From positions 1 through 47,359 of the forward strand of contig CANFDA010000003.1 of assembly GCA_947445215.1 (NCBI GenBank): 47,359 bases of DNA, in the 5' to 3' direction. Source of the stretch: Alphaproteobacteria bacterium. Lineage in GTDB: Bacteria; Pseudomonadota; Alphaproteobacteria; Micropepsales; Micropepsaceae. Below the pieces are notes generated by a model. The model made no database searches. It saw only the letters and a list, made by a program, of their open reading frames with translations, and was not told the DNA's origin. A program made the translations under genes and the position numbers. Positions 24,552 through 32,768 of this stretch are shown one piece after another (position 1 is the stretch's first letter; every line of letters begins with the position of its first letter).

Positions 24552-25846
24552 TTCTTTGCCTTCCTCAAATCGATGCTGAGCCATGGCGCGGGGTCTTGCC
24601 ATTTGCCGTCACTTCGAAGTTCGAAGTAGAGCCTGCCATCACCGTCTTTACCCGGCATGGTTCCGACGGGTTCACCCGCCAGCAGCTCGTCGTTCGGACG
24701 CACCGTAACCTGTCCCAGCCCCGCCAAGACCAGATCGTAGCCGGTGCTGATTTCCAGGATCAAGACATATCCGGACTTATGGTAAGGACCGGCGAACAAA
24801 ACCTTGCCGTCGGCCGGCGCAATCACCTGCGCGCCCGGCAGCACGGCGAAGCTGGATCCCGGTCCGAAACCGGAACCCGGCGGCAGCAGGGTCCCCACCA
24901 CCGGCGGCAAAAGCGAGCCTTTGGCGATGGAAAAGCCGCCGCCAGCGCGGGATTCCACCGTCACCACCCCATCCGGCGCATCGGCGCGGCGCAGGCGAGC
25001 GATGCGGGCCAGAAGCATCCGGAAGTCCGCCGCCTGGGCGGCGATGCCCGCCAGTTCCTTTTGCAGGGTTCCGTACGTTCCGGCAGCGTCCTGCGCCTCG
25101 CGTTCCTTTTCCGCCAGCAGCAGCACCAGTTCGCCCCGCGCCGTCGTCAGCGATTTTTCCGTGACGTCGGCCTGCTGGCGCTTCGATGCCAGTTCGGCGC
25201 GGGTGCGCGCCAGCTCTTCCAGCCGCCGCGACAACGCCGCCGCCCGCGCATAGACCGGCGGCAGCGACGCCCCGATCAGCATGGAGCCCCGCGCCGCGCC
25301 CAGCGCATCATCCGGCTTCAGCGCCAGCGCCGGCGGCATGTCGTGCTGCAGCCGTTGCAGCACCGCCAGCAATTGCGTCACCGCGACACGGTCGCGGGCA
25401 AAGCCCGCGCCAAGACGCGCATCCTCCGCCACCAGCGTCCCGACAGCCTGCGTCTGCGCTTCGCGGTCGATTTCCAATTGTCCGATCTGCGACGCGGTGG
25501 CGATCAGTCTTTTGCGCACATTGGCGGCCTGCGCCGACAGCGCGTCGCGCTTTTCCCGCGCCGCCGTCACTTGCGGTGTGCCCTGCTCGATGCGGCTGTT
25601 GAGCGCCTGCAACTGCTGCGCACTGGACGGCATCTGCGACAGGGTGCGGGCGGGCACGGCGCGGGAAAGATCGAGTGGCTGTTCCAGTGGCGCATCCTGG
25701 CGAAAAGCCGGGCGCGGTAGCGGCCGCATGATGTTGACGATCTTGGGCCGCGGCTTCGCGGCGGGCTTGCGCGTTTGCGCGGCGCTCTCCCGCGCTGGCG
25801 CCAGCAGCGCCGCCGAGAGAAGAAGTAAGAGCGCTGTCCGCGTCAG
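24548..25846 (-). CDS. EnvC-like murein hydrolase activator (M23 domain), probable CTG start
   Basis: About 432 residues: signal peptide, two long coiled-coil stretches (about 75-280) and a C-terminal LytM/M23 domain (VIAPADGKVLFAGPYHKSGY, GQVTVRPNDELLAGEPVG, GRLYFELRSDGK). The domain keeps LYFELR but lacks an obvious full zinc set, as in non-catalytic EnvC activators. The first canonical start (ATG 25729) would leave no signal peptide. In frame upstream, CTG 25846 gives (M)TRTALLLLLSAALLAPA, a good signal sequence, one base after the gpmI stop. A CTG start or a base error is implied. Confidence 0.85.
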   Translation of the reverse strand: MTRTALLLLLSAALLAPARESAAQTRKPAAKPRPKIVNIMRPLPRPAFRQDAPLEQPLDLSRAVPARTLSQMPSSAQQLQALNSRIEQGTPQVTAAREKRDALSAQAANVRKRLIATASQIGQLEIDREAQTQAVGTLVAEDARLGAGFARDRVAVTQLLAVLQRLQHDMPPALALKPDDALGAARGSMLIGASLPPVYARAAALSRRLEELARTRAELASKRQQADVTEKSLTTARGELVLLLAEKEREAQDAAGTYGTLQKELAGIAAQAADFRMLLARIARLRRADAPDGVVTVESRAGGGFSIAKGSLLPPVVGTLLPPGSGFGPGSSFAVLPGAQVIAPADGKVLFAGPYHKSGYVLILEISTGYDLVLAGLGQVTVRPNDELLAGEPVGTMPGKDGDGRLYFELRSDGKWQDPAPWLSIDLRKAKK

Positions 25847-25847
25847 A

Positions 25848-27377
25848 TCAGGCCTCGCGCTTGAGCAGGGAGTGTCCGGTCATCGCGGCGGGCGCGGGCA
25901 GGCCCATCAGGTCGAGCATGGTGGGCGCGACATCCGCCAGCCGCCCATTCTGCAGCGATCCGCGCGGGCCGTTCACCACGATCACCGGCACATCCAGTGT
26001 GGTGTGGGCGGTGAAAGGTTCCTTGGTGTGCGGGTCTTCCATCATCTCGATATTGCCGTGATCGGCGGTGACCAGCATGACGCCGCCCATCTTTTCGATG
26101 GCGATGCGCAAGCGGCCCAGCGCCCCGTCGATGGTCTCCACCGCCGTCAGCGCCGCTGCCATGATACCGGTATGGCCCACCATGTCGGGATTGGCGTAGT
26201 TGCAGACGATAAGATCGTATTTGCCGGACAGGATCGCCGCTTCCAGCTTGTCAGTGACTTCGGGCGCACTCATGGCGGGCTGGAGATCATAGGTCGCCAC
26301 CCGGGGGCTGGGGACCAGGATACGGTCCTCGCCATCGAACTGTGTTTCACGTCCGCCATTCAGGAAGAAGGTGACATGGGCGTATTTCTCGGTCTCGGCG
26401 ATGCGCAGCTGCTTCAGGCCGCGGCCCGCAATCACCTCGCCCAATGTCTCGCGCACATCTTCCGGCGGAAACACGGACGCCATCAGCGCATTCAGCTTTT
26501 CCGAATATTCGGTCAGGCCGGCGGCGGCGGCGAATTTCACCATCCGTCCGCGCGCGAAGCCTTCAAAGGCGGAATCGAGCAGCGAGGCGGAAATCTCGCG
26601 GGCGCGGTCGGCGCGGAAATTTCCGAACAGCAGCACATCGCCGTCTTGCGCCCCGGCATATTCTTCCAGCACCACGGGCAACAGGAATTCATCAGTGACA
26701 TCGGCGGCATAGGAAGCGTCAATCGCCGCCAGCGGATCGGCGAAGCGGGCGGCCTCGCCATTGACGATGGCGGCATAGGCCTTCTCCACCCGGTCCCACC
26801 GCTTGTCGCGGTCCATGCCATAAAAGCGGCCGCACAGCGTCGCCAGCCGTACGCCCGAAATGCCCGCGATGTCGCCCAGGAATTTCTCGACAAAACCGCG
26901 CGCGCTTTTCGGCGGCGTGTCACGGCCATCGAGGAACGCATGAATGAAGACTGGCAGGCCTGCCGCCGCCTTCACCAGCGCCGCGATGTGATCCTGGTGT
27001 GAATGCACGCCGCCCGGAGACATCAGTCCCATGATATGCAACGCCCCGCCTGTACTTTTCGCTTTGTTGATGAGATCGACCAGCACCGGGCGCGAGGCCA
27101 GCTCGCCTTCCTCGATGGCGACATCGATACGCGGCAGGTCCTGCGCCACGACGCGGCCGGAACCGATATTCATGTGGCCGACTTCGGAATTTCCCATCTG
27201 GCCGCGCGGCAACCCGACCGCTGCGCCGGAGGTGGCCAGCAGCGCATAGGGGCTGTCGGTCAGCATGCGGGTGAAATTGGGCGTCCGCGCTTTGGCGATG
27301 GCGTTGTCTGCGGCGTCTTCCGGACGCCAACCCCAGCCATCGAGAATGCAAAGCAAGGCAGGGCGCGGACGAGTCAC
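25848..27377 (-). CDS. gpmI: 2,3-bisphosphoglycerate-independent phosphoglycerate mutase
   Basis: 509 residues, full length. LLCILDGWGWR with the first metal Asp; the catalytic serine in GQMGNSEVGHMNIGSGR; SPGGVHSHQDHI; DGRDTPPKSA; NFRADRAREIS; YANPDMVGHTG; and VTADHGNIEMM. It interconverts 3- and 2-phosphoglycerate in glycolysis using two Mn ions. The start is GTG 27377, overlapping the stop of an upstream mini-ORF (GTGA) that repeats its first 15 codons. First main gene of the operon running to rppH. Confidence 0.96.
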   Translation of the reverse strand: MTRPRPALLCILDGWGWRPEDAADNAIAKARTPNFTRMLTDSPYALLATSGAAVGLPRGQMGNSEVGHMNIGSGRVVAQDLPRIDVAIEEGELASRPVLVDLINKAKSTGGALHIMGLMSPGGVHSHQDHIAALVKAAAGLPVFIHAFLDGRDTPPKSARGFVEKFLGDIAGISGVRLATLCGRFYGMDRDKRWDRVEKAYAAIVNGEAARFADPLAAIDASYAADVTDEFLLPVVLEEYAGAQDGDVLLFGNFRADRAREISASLLDSAFEGFARGRMVKFAAAAGLTEYSEKLNALMASVFPPEDVRETLGEVIAGRGLKQLRIAETEKYAHVTFFLNGGRETQFDGEDRILVPSPRVATYDLQPAMSAPEVTDKLEAAILSGKYDLIVCNYANPDMVGHTGIMAAALTAVETIDGALGRLRIAIEKMGGVMLVTADHGNIEMMEDPHTKEPFTAHTTLDVPVIVVNGPRGSLQNGRLADVAPTMLDLMGLPAPAAMTGHSLLKREA

Positions 27378-27478
27378 AGGATCACCAGGTTGCTGGGGTT
27401 GACGCTATTGGATTGGCGGCCTTCGCCGCCGGGGCCCCATTCATCGAGAATACAGAGCAAAACAGGGCGCGAAGTCAT
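27374..27478 (-). other. 34-codon mini-ORF repeating the start of gpmI
   Basis: ATG 27478 opens MTSRPVLLCILDEWG, a close copy of the gpmI start MTRPRPALLCILDGWG. Many differences are in synonymous positions (CTC/CTT, TGT/TGC). It continues PGGEGRQSNSVNPSNLVIL, unrelated to GpmI, and stops at TGA sharing bases with the gpmI GTG (GTGA), a layout typical of translational coupling. A GGCGGC/GCCGCC hairpin lies in the non-matching part. Same architecture as the asd leader at 1847-1963. Confidence 0.6.
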
Positions 27479-27545
27479 AACAGTCGAATCCCGATTATAA
27501 GGTGGGGCGAAAATAGGGGGCCTGCCCGCCCCTGTCTATGCGGCG

Positions 27546-28126
27546 TTAGCGGAACCTGGGTCCGTTGACCCAGCAGACCAATGACCTGCGGGTGCCTGCT
27601 GTTACTGGCGTGACGCGATGCAAATTGTAGGACGGGAAAACGATGACCGTGCCAAACGTGTTGGGCGCCACAGAGATTTTGTTGGCGGCACGGATCTGCA
27701 GTTCGCCGCCTTCATAGTCGGAAGGCTCGGACAACCGCACCGAGAAGGTGAGCTGGCGCTCCTCAGGCAGGCCCCTGCCCCGATCGACATGCCAGTCATA
27801 ATGACCGCCTTCATTGCCGTGATAGACCGTGCATTGGAACGGTTCAGAAAAGCAGGTGATGTCGAACTGGTAGATGCGCTCGTTGAAAGCCAGCGCCGCC
27901 TGCTCTATCCGCATGTAAAGCCACTCTGTTTCCGGCGTCCACGCGATCTAGGCATGCTGGGTGATGCGGACCTTGTTGTTGATGTTGTTTATGGGGCGCC
28001 TGCCATGAAGCCCGCCTGGGCCGTGCCCAGCGCTTTGCCATGCGCGATGATGTTCGCCACTTCCTTTGCCGTGAAGACATTGGGGAAGCTTGCGAAAGCG
28101 TCGGTGAAATGGGCTGCGAGTACCAT
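27546..28126 (-). pseudogene. 2OG-Fe(II) oxygenase (PKHD-type), broken paralogue
   Basis: Paralogue of the intact gene at 28138. The C-terminal half keeps the iron ligands (HYDWHVD, LHRVTPV) and GTRRSLVCW. From ATG 28126 (MVLAAHFTDAFASFPNVFTA) the frame ends at TAA 27991-27989; the next frame continues INNINNKVRITQHA, then a TAG at 27950-27948 where the intact copy has W in TAWVAQV. So there is one frameshift (about 27992-27998) and one nonsense codon. Two independent lesions argue for real inactivation. Confidence 0.85.
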
Positions 28127-28137
28127 TGTCCGGGAAC

Positions 28138-28716
28138 TTAGCGGAAGGCAGGACCGGCCGTCCAGCAGACCAGCGCTTTGCGCGTTCCGCTGCGGATGGG
28201 GGTGACCCGGTGGATGACATAGGCCGGAAAAGCCACCACTGCGCCCTTAGCGCGCGTCACCTTTTCGATCCGGGTTCCGGCGTGGATTTCCAGGTCGCAG
28301 CCTTCATAGGCAGACGGGTCGGAAAGCTGGACGGAAAAGGACAGCTTGCGCAGCGCCGGTTGGGGAATCTGGTCGATGTGCCAGTCGAAATGTCCGCCTT
28401 CATCGCCGTGATAGACCGTGTACTGGAGCAGGTCGGAAAAGCCGGTGAGGTCGAACCGGTAGACATCGTTGTTGATGGTGCGCGCGATGCGCTCCATCCG
28501 CTCATAGAGCCAGGCCGTCTCCGCGACCTGCGCCACCCAGGCGGTGCGGGTGATACGGGTGGGATTCTCGGTGGTCTCGCCCGTGCGATAGGCGATGGTG
28601 GCCTTTTCCAGCCGCAGGCGGTCGCCCAGCGCCACGATGGTGTCGACCTCCGCCGCCGAGAAGGCATTCTCCCAGACGACATAGGGCCGCAAGTGCGAAT
28701 AGGGATCTGGGGTCAT
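28138..28716 (-). CDS. 2OG-Fe(II) oxygenase (PKHD-type hydroxylase)
   Basis: 192 residues. Double-stranded beta-helix with the HxD motif (HFDWHID), distal histidine in VIHRVTPI and 2-oxoglutarate-binding arginine in SGTRKALVCW. It probably hydroxylates a protein or small molecule; the substrate is unknown. It begins MTPDPYSHLRPYVVWENAF. The broken paralogue starts 11 bases after its stop, so the pair arose by tandem duplication. Confidence 0.88.
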   Translation of the reverse strand: MTPDPYSHLRPYVVWENAFSAAEVDTIVALGDRLRLEKATIAYRTGETTENPTRITRTAWVAQVAETAWLYERMERIARTINNDVYRFDLTGFSDLLQYTVYHGDEGGHFDWHIDQIPQPALRKLSFSVQLSDPSAYEGCDLEIHAGTRIEKVTRAKGAVVAFPAYVIHRVTPIRSGTRKALVCWTAGPAFR

Positions 28717-28909
28717 ACAAGGACGGAAGTTAGGACACTTTTTGCCTCTGTTGAACCGCCCCCGGAGAATTTTGCGGCGTGGGCAGAAGGTCGCACGGAG
28801 CGTGCGTGAGTACGGCCGACGAACCCGCGACGCAAAAGGATCGGCGGCGGCATACGAAAATTTTCAAACCTGCTAGGGTGCCAAGCAAATCGGTCTGAGA
28901 ACCGGGGGC

Positions 28910-30172
28910 ATGGGGAAGCGTCGCTTTTTCGGGCGTCACTACGCGCTGGCCGTCACCGCGCTGATCTTCTGCGCGCTGCTGGCGGCGGCGGGCCTGCGCT
29001 CCACCCCCGGCGTGCTGATGGTACCCTGGGAACAGGCCTTTGGCTGGACGCGCAGCAGCATCAGCTTTGCGGCGGCCACCGGCATCCTGCTGTTCGGCAT
29101 CACCGGCCCCTTTGCGGCTGCCGCGATGCAGCGATTCGGCATCCGCGACACCATGATCACGGCGCTGGCGATGATGAGCCTGTCCACCGCCGCCAGCCTG
29201 TTCATGACGCAGACTTGGCAACTGGTCGTGACCTGGGGCCTGGTGTCGGGCATCGGTTCGGGCTGCATCACCAATGTGCTGTCCGCCACCATCGTCAATC
29301 GCTGGTTCGTCACCAATCGCGGCCTGGTGATGGGACTTTTCGCGGCGTCCACCTCCACCGGCACGCTGATCTTCATCCCGGTGCTGGCGATGCTGGCCGA
29401 GGCTGAGGGCTGGCAGCCCGTGGTGGCCACGGTGGCCATCGTGATGGCGCTGCTGATCCCGGTGATCTTCTTCTTCCTGCCGGAATGGCCGCAAGATATC
29501 GATGAGCAGCCTTTTGGCGCCGGCGAAAATCACCCCGTGCCGCCGCGTGAAAAGACCAATCCCATCCGCACCGCCTTCAGCGCCCTGGGTGAAGGCGTGC
29601 GCCACCGCGATTTCTGGCTTCTGGCGGGCACCTTCTTCGTTTGCGGCTTCACCACCAATGGCCTGATCGGCACCCACATGATCGCCTTCTGCGCCGACAA
29701 TGGCATGGCGGTGACGGCGGCGGGCGGGCTGCTCGCCATCATGGGATTTTTCGACCTGGTCGGCACCACCGGTAGCGGTTGGCTCACCGACCGCTACGAT
29801 CCGCGCAAGCTGCTGTTCTACTATTACGGCCTGCGCGGGCTGTCGCTGATCTTCCTGCCCTTCGCCGATTTCAGCTTCTACGGCCTGTCGCTGTTCGCGG
29901 TGATCTATGGCCTGGACTGGATCGCCACCGTGCCGCCCACCGTGGCCATCGCCACCCGCACCTTTGGACCCAAGCGCGGTCCCATCCTGTTCGGCTGGAT
30001 CTCGGCCAGCCACCAGATCGGCGCGGCCAGCGCCGCCTATCTGGCCGGCATCAGCCGGACCTATTTCGGCACCTATCTCGATGCCTTCGTGCTGGCCGGG
30101 ATCGCGGCGGTGGTGGCGGCCTTCGCCTCGCTGGCGATAGGGTCCAGGCAGCGCCGCTACGCCAATATTTAG
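28910..30172 (+). CDS. MFS transporter
   Basis: 420 residues with 12 predicted membrane helices. The loop after helix 2 (MQRFGIRDTMITAL) and RWFVTNRGLVMGLFAASTSTG resemble monocarboxylate/OFA-type major facilitators. The central cytoplasmic loop (PEWPQDIDEQPFGAGENH) separates the two six-helix halves, and TGSGWLTDRYDPRKLL is the second-half signature loop. Substrate unknown. It is divergent from the oxygenase gene, with about 190 bp between them. Confidence 0.9.
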   Translation: MGKRRFFGRHYALAVTALIFCALLAAAGLRSTPGVLMVPWEQAFGWTRSSISFAAATGILLFGITGPFAAAAMQRFGIRDTMITALAMMSLSTAASLFMTQTWQLVVTWGLVSGIGSGCITNVLSATIVNRWFVTNRGLVMGLFAASTSTGTLIFIPVLAMLAEAEGWQPVVATVAIVMALLIPVIFFFLPEWPQDIDEQPFGAGENHPVPPREKTNPIRTAFSALGEGVRHRDFWLLAGTFFVCGFTTNGLIGTHMIAFCADNGMAVTAAGGLLAIMGFFDLVGTTGSGWLTDRYDPRKLLFYYYGLRGLSLIFLPFADFSFYGLSLFAVIYGLDWIATVPPTVAIATRTFGPKRGPILFGWISASHQIGAASAAYLAGISRTYFGTYLDAFVLAGIAAVVAAFASLAIGSRQRRYANI

Positions 30173-30214
30173 CGTTCATTAACCATGGCGATTTGACTCG
30201 GCAGGGCTTGCCGG

Positions 30215-31216
30215 GTGGCGTTTTCGGCTGCCGCGGCTACAAATCAAGCCATTGTTTTTATTGGTATTATTCCGCGTTTTGGGCGGCACGCTTCTGGCAA
30301 GGCGCTTGCCGAACCAAAGACAGAAGCCTCATGCGACGCGCTCCTTATTATACTCATCGTGGGCGAGCAGGGCCTGGGCGATGAATTCATGTTCGCCAAC
30401 ATCCTGCCGGACGTGGCGGAAGCCGTGGGCGATGATGGCAAGCTGATGATCGCGGTGGACCCGCGTCTGGTGCCGCTGTTCCAGCGCTCCTACCCCAAGG
30501 CAGAGGTCGGCACCTATGACGACCGCAGCCTGATCGATGCCGACGGCAACAAGGCGCTGCGTCTGATCCCTTTCGCCGCCGGCGCGAACAAACCTGACCT
30601 ATGGGCGCCGATGGGCACGGCCCTGCAGCACTACCGCAAGTCGCTGGCCGATTTCCCACATAAGCCCTTCCTGACCCCCGATCCCGCCCGCGTGGCGGAT
30701 TTCCGCGCCAGGCTGGCTGCGCTGCCGGGCAAGAAGATCGGCCTGTGCTGGCGCTCCATGATGCTGGCGGCCAAGCGCGCCAAGTATTTTTCGCCCATCG
30801 AAGGCTGGGCGGCCGTGCTGCAAACGCCCGGCGTCACCTTCGTGAACCTGCAATATGGCGATTGCGCCGAGGAACTGGCGCAGGCCGCCGAGCAGTTCGG
30901 CGTCACCGTGCATGTCATGGACGGGCTGGACCTGAAGCAGGACATTGACGGCGCAGCCGCGCTTTGCGCCGCGCTCGACCTGGTGATCTCCGCGCCCACC
31001 GCTGCCGCGGCCACCGCTGCCAGCGTCGGTACCGAAACCTGGTTCGTCACCGCCGGCCGCACCTGGCCGCAGATGGGCACCGCCGAATACCCCTGGTATG
31101 CGAAGACCATGGCGTTCTGGCCGGAAAATTTTGGCGAGTGGGATACGCTGATGCCGAATGTCTCGGACGAACTCGAAGTCTGGGCATCCGGCGCCGAGCG
31201 GAAACCGCTGTTCTAA
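30215..31216 (+). CDS. TPR-linked glycosyltransferase-like protein, N-terminus missing or uncertain
   Basis: From about residue 48 the sequence is the glycosyltransferase-like domain (GT9/GT41 type) usually found after TPR repeats: IVGEQGLGDEFMFANILPDV, KIGLCWRSMMLAAKRAKYFS, TFVNLQYGDCAEEL and DLVISAPTAAAATAASVG. The TPR array that normally precedes it is absent, and the first 40-odd residues (from GTG 30215) are low quality and partly AT-rich, so the true start may be later (GTG 30359) or the gene is a truncated remnant. Confidence 0.6.
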   Translation: MAFSAAAATNQAIVFIGIIPRFGRHASGKALAEPKTEASCDALLIILIVGEQGLGDEFMFANILPDVAEAVGDDGKLMIAVDPRLVPLFQRSYPKAEVGTYDDRSLIDADGNKALRLIPFAAGANKPDLWAPMGTALQHYRKSLADFPHKPFLTPDPARVADFRARLAALPGKKIGLCWRSMMLAAKRAKYFSPIEGWAAVLQTPGVTFVNLQYGDCAEELAQAAEQFGVTVHVMDGLDLKQDIDGAAALCAALDLVISAPTAAAATAASVGTETWFVTAGRTWPQMGTAEYPWYAKTMAFWPENFGEWDTLMPNVSDELEVWASGAERKPLF

Positions 31217-31234
31217 CCCCTCCGCGAGCAATTC

Positions 31235-31588
31235 TCAGATATCGCCCTCTTCCAGGATCAGCTCCATCGCGCGGCCGCGCGAATGCGGCTCCCAGCCCGC
31301 TTCCATCGCGATGCTGATGGCCGCCGTCAGCTTCTCGGGCGTGACGTCGGGCCGTTCCGGAAAGCGCGAGGCATGCTTTGGCTTCTCGAAGGGAAACTGC
31401 AGGATCAGCTCGCGCCAGGCTTTTGGCGTACCGTGACGGGTCAGCGTTTCATCATGCCGCACCACGCTGAGGCGCAGACCGATATCGCCATCGGTGGATT
31501 TCCAGATCGGCTCGCTTTTCACCGACCAGCGCAGCGGAAATTCGCCGATCTTTATGATCCCGCCGATGTCTCTTTTCTTTCCCCGCAT
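31235..31588 (-). CDS. Conserved-looking protein of unknown function
   Basis: 117 residues, no signal or membrane segment. RDIGGIIKIGEFPLRWSVKS at the N-terminus, a middle WRELILQFPFEKPKH, and an acidic end ELILEEGDI. Codon use matches its neighbours. I do not recognise the family. A 15-bp palindrome (TGTAC-N5-GTACA) lies 55 bases upstream of its ATG. Confidence 0.7.
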   Translation of the reverse strand: MRGKKRDIGGIIKIGEFPLRWSVKSEPIWKSTDGDIGLRLSVVRHDETLTRHGTPKAWRELILQFPFEKPKHASRFPERPDVTPEKLTAAISIAMEAGWEPHSRGRAMELILEEGDI

Positions 31589-31642
31589 CTCAGTCTTCCA
31601 GGCGCGTCGATTTTATGACCTGAGCAGGAGCGCCGAGCAATG

Positions 31643-31657
31643 TGTACGAATAGTACA
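31643..31657. promoter_or_regulatory. 15-bp palindrome TGTAC-N5-GTACA
   Basis: Two perfect 5-bp half-sites around GAATA, about 55 bp upstream of the ATG of the gene at 31235-31588. It fits an operator for a dimeric regulator, but no regulator is identified. Confidence 0.4.
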
Positions 31658-31699
31658 TGAGCGAAGGCGCGACGAACTCAGGGCGCAAAAGACCGCGCC

Positions 31700-32464
31700 C
31701 TATTGTTGTTGCTGTTGTTGCTGGTGATAGAGCCGTTCCGGCATGGACGGCGTCGGCGTCTGCGCCGCCATGGGCCGCGCCACTTTCAGGAAATCCTCGT
31801 GCCGCACCGGCGCCGCGGTCGGCTCCAGCGAGACGGCGATGCTGAGTTCGGAATCCGCGCCACCCTTGTACGTGCCCCGCGTCGACGGCACGTCGGCATA
31901 GGCGCCGTGCGGCACGGGCAACCCGCGCATCTCGCGGCGGTAATGCTTGGGGCCGAAAATCATGGAGCGCGGCACCACGCCATCCTTCAGCACGCGGCCA
32001 TCGCTGTAGATGTCGCGCAGGAACAGGTTCAGCGCCATGATACGCTGGGTCAGGCCCGCCTCGATGCGGGCCCATTCCGCCGCCGTGACGATGCGCGGCA
32101 GCAGGTCGGTGGGAATGATCCGCTCGGTGGCGCGGTTGTCGTTGTAAACGGTAAAGGTGATGCCCTCGTGCAGGAAGCTCTGCTCACAGGCCTGCTGGCG
32201 GCGCGACAGCTCTTCCAGCGACAGGGTGGAGAGGCGCGAATCAAGCGCCGTGTAGGGCGGCCGCACCGTGCCATCGCTTTCGAACATCTCGTCATAGGCC
32301 CGCGCCAGTTCATAGCGGGCATAAGGGGCGCCCTGACCGGGGCGGGCGGGTTTGCCGGGCGCGGCGACGAGGTCGGGCGCACCGAAATCCTCGATATTGG
32401 CAAAGGCCTCTTGCTGCATAAGCGAAGAGTGACGTTCCCGTTGCAAATCCGTCAAGGGCGGCAA
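31700..32464 (-). CDS. Truncated circularly permuted ATP-grasp-type protein with unrelated poly-Q tail
   Basis: 254 residues. About residues 50-190 match the N-terminal region of circularly permuted ATP-grasp proteins: YDEMFESDGTVRPPYTALDS, GITFTVYNDNRATERIIPTD, GLTQRIMALNLFLRDIYSDG and FGPKHYRREMRGLPVPHGAY. Those proteins normally continue for about 280 more residues with the ATP-binding core. Here, after GAYADV, an unrelated tail of about 65 residues follows (PSTRGTYKGGADSELSIAV ... MPERLYHQQQQQQQ). The frame is intact, so a fused, catalytically incomplete protein could be made; a deletion joining two genes is likely. Confidence 0.6.
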   Translation of the reverse strand: MPPLTDLQRERHSSLMQQEAFANIEDFGAPDLVAAPGKPARPGQGAPYARYELARAYDEMFESDGTVRPPYTALDSRLSTLSLEELSRRQQACEQSFLHEGITFTVYNDNRATERIIPTDLLPRIVTAAEWARIEAGLTQRIMALNLFLRDIYSDGRVLKDGVVPRSMIFGPKHYRREMRGLPVPHGAYADVPSTRGTYKGGADSELSIAVSLEPTAAPVRHEDFLKVARPMAAQTPTPSMPERLYHQQQQQQQ

Positions 32465-32516
32465 GGCGGCGCAACGTCGAAAAGGTCAGATGGGGCAATG
32501 ATTTTGGGAATGTGAA

Positions 32517-32552
32517 GGGGGCGGCCGCCTGCGAATGCGAAGCGCCGCCCCC
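32517..32552. other. Hairpin upstream of the ATP-grasp-like gene
   Basis: GGGGGCGGC (32517-32525) pairs with GCCGCCCCC (32544-32552). The 304-bp gap 32465-32768 also holds a small CCAGGA/TCCTGG hairpin near 32602-32618 and AT-rich bases near 32640-32665 that may be promoter. No gene was seen. Confidence 0.5.
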
Positions 32553-32768
32553 TCCGTTCGTGGCCGGGTCGGATGGCGCCGGGGAAGGCCGTCCTGCCGG
32601 ACCAGGAACTCGTCCTGGGGATGTAGCAACGTTCGTCGTTACAATTAAAGGTTGTATATTGGATGGGTAAAACCCAGGTTAACGGCCAGGCCCGCCCTCC
32701 CCTAATGAGAGGAGATTTCGGCGGCGCGGGGAAATCTAGGATGCGCGTATCCGGAGGGCAGTTGCACG

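Noticed and set aside
31700-31735. CAA/CAG run coding poly-Q as a possible CRISPR or microsatellite array
   Set aside because: Only eight codons, no spacer/repeat periodicity, and within an open frame. No CRISPR array was seen anywhere in the window.
32604-32630. EcfG-like promoter GGAAC ... CGTT
   Set aside because: The spacing is 20 bases instead of the 16-17 expected, so the match is probably chance.
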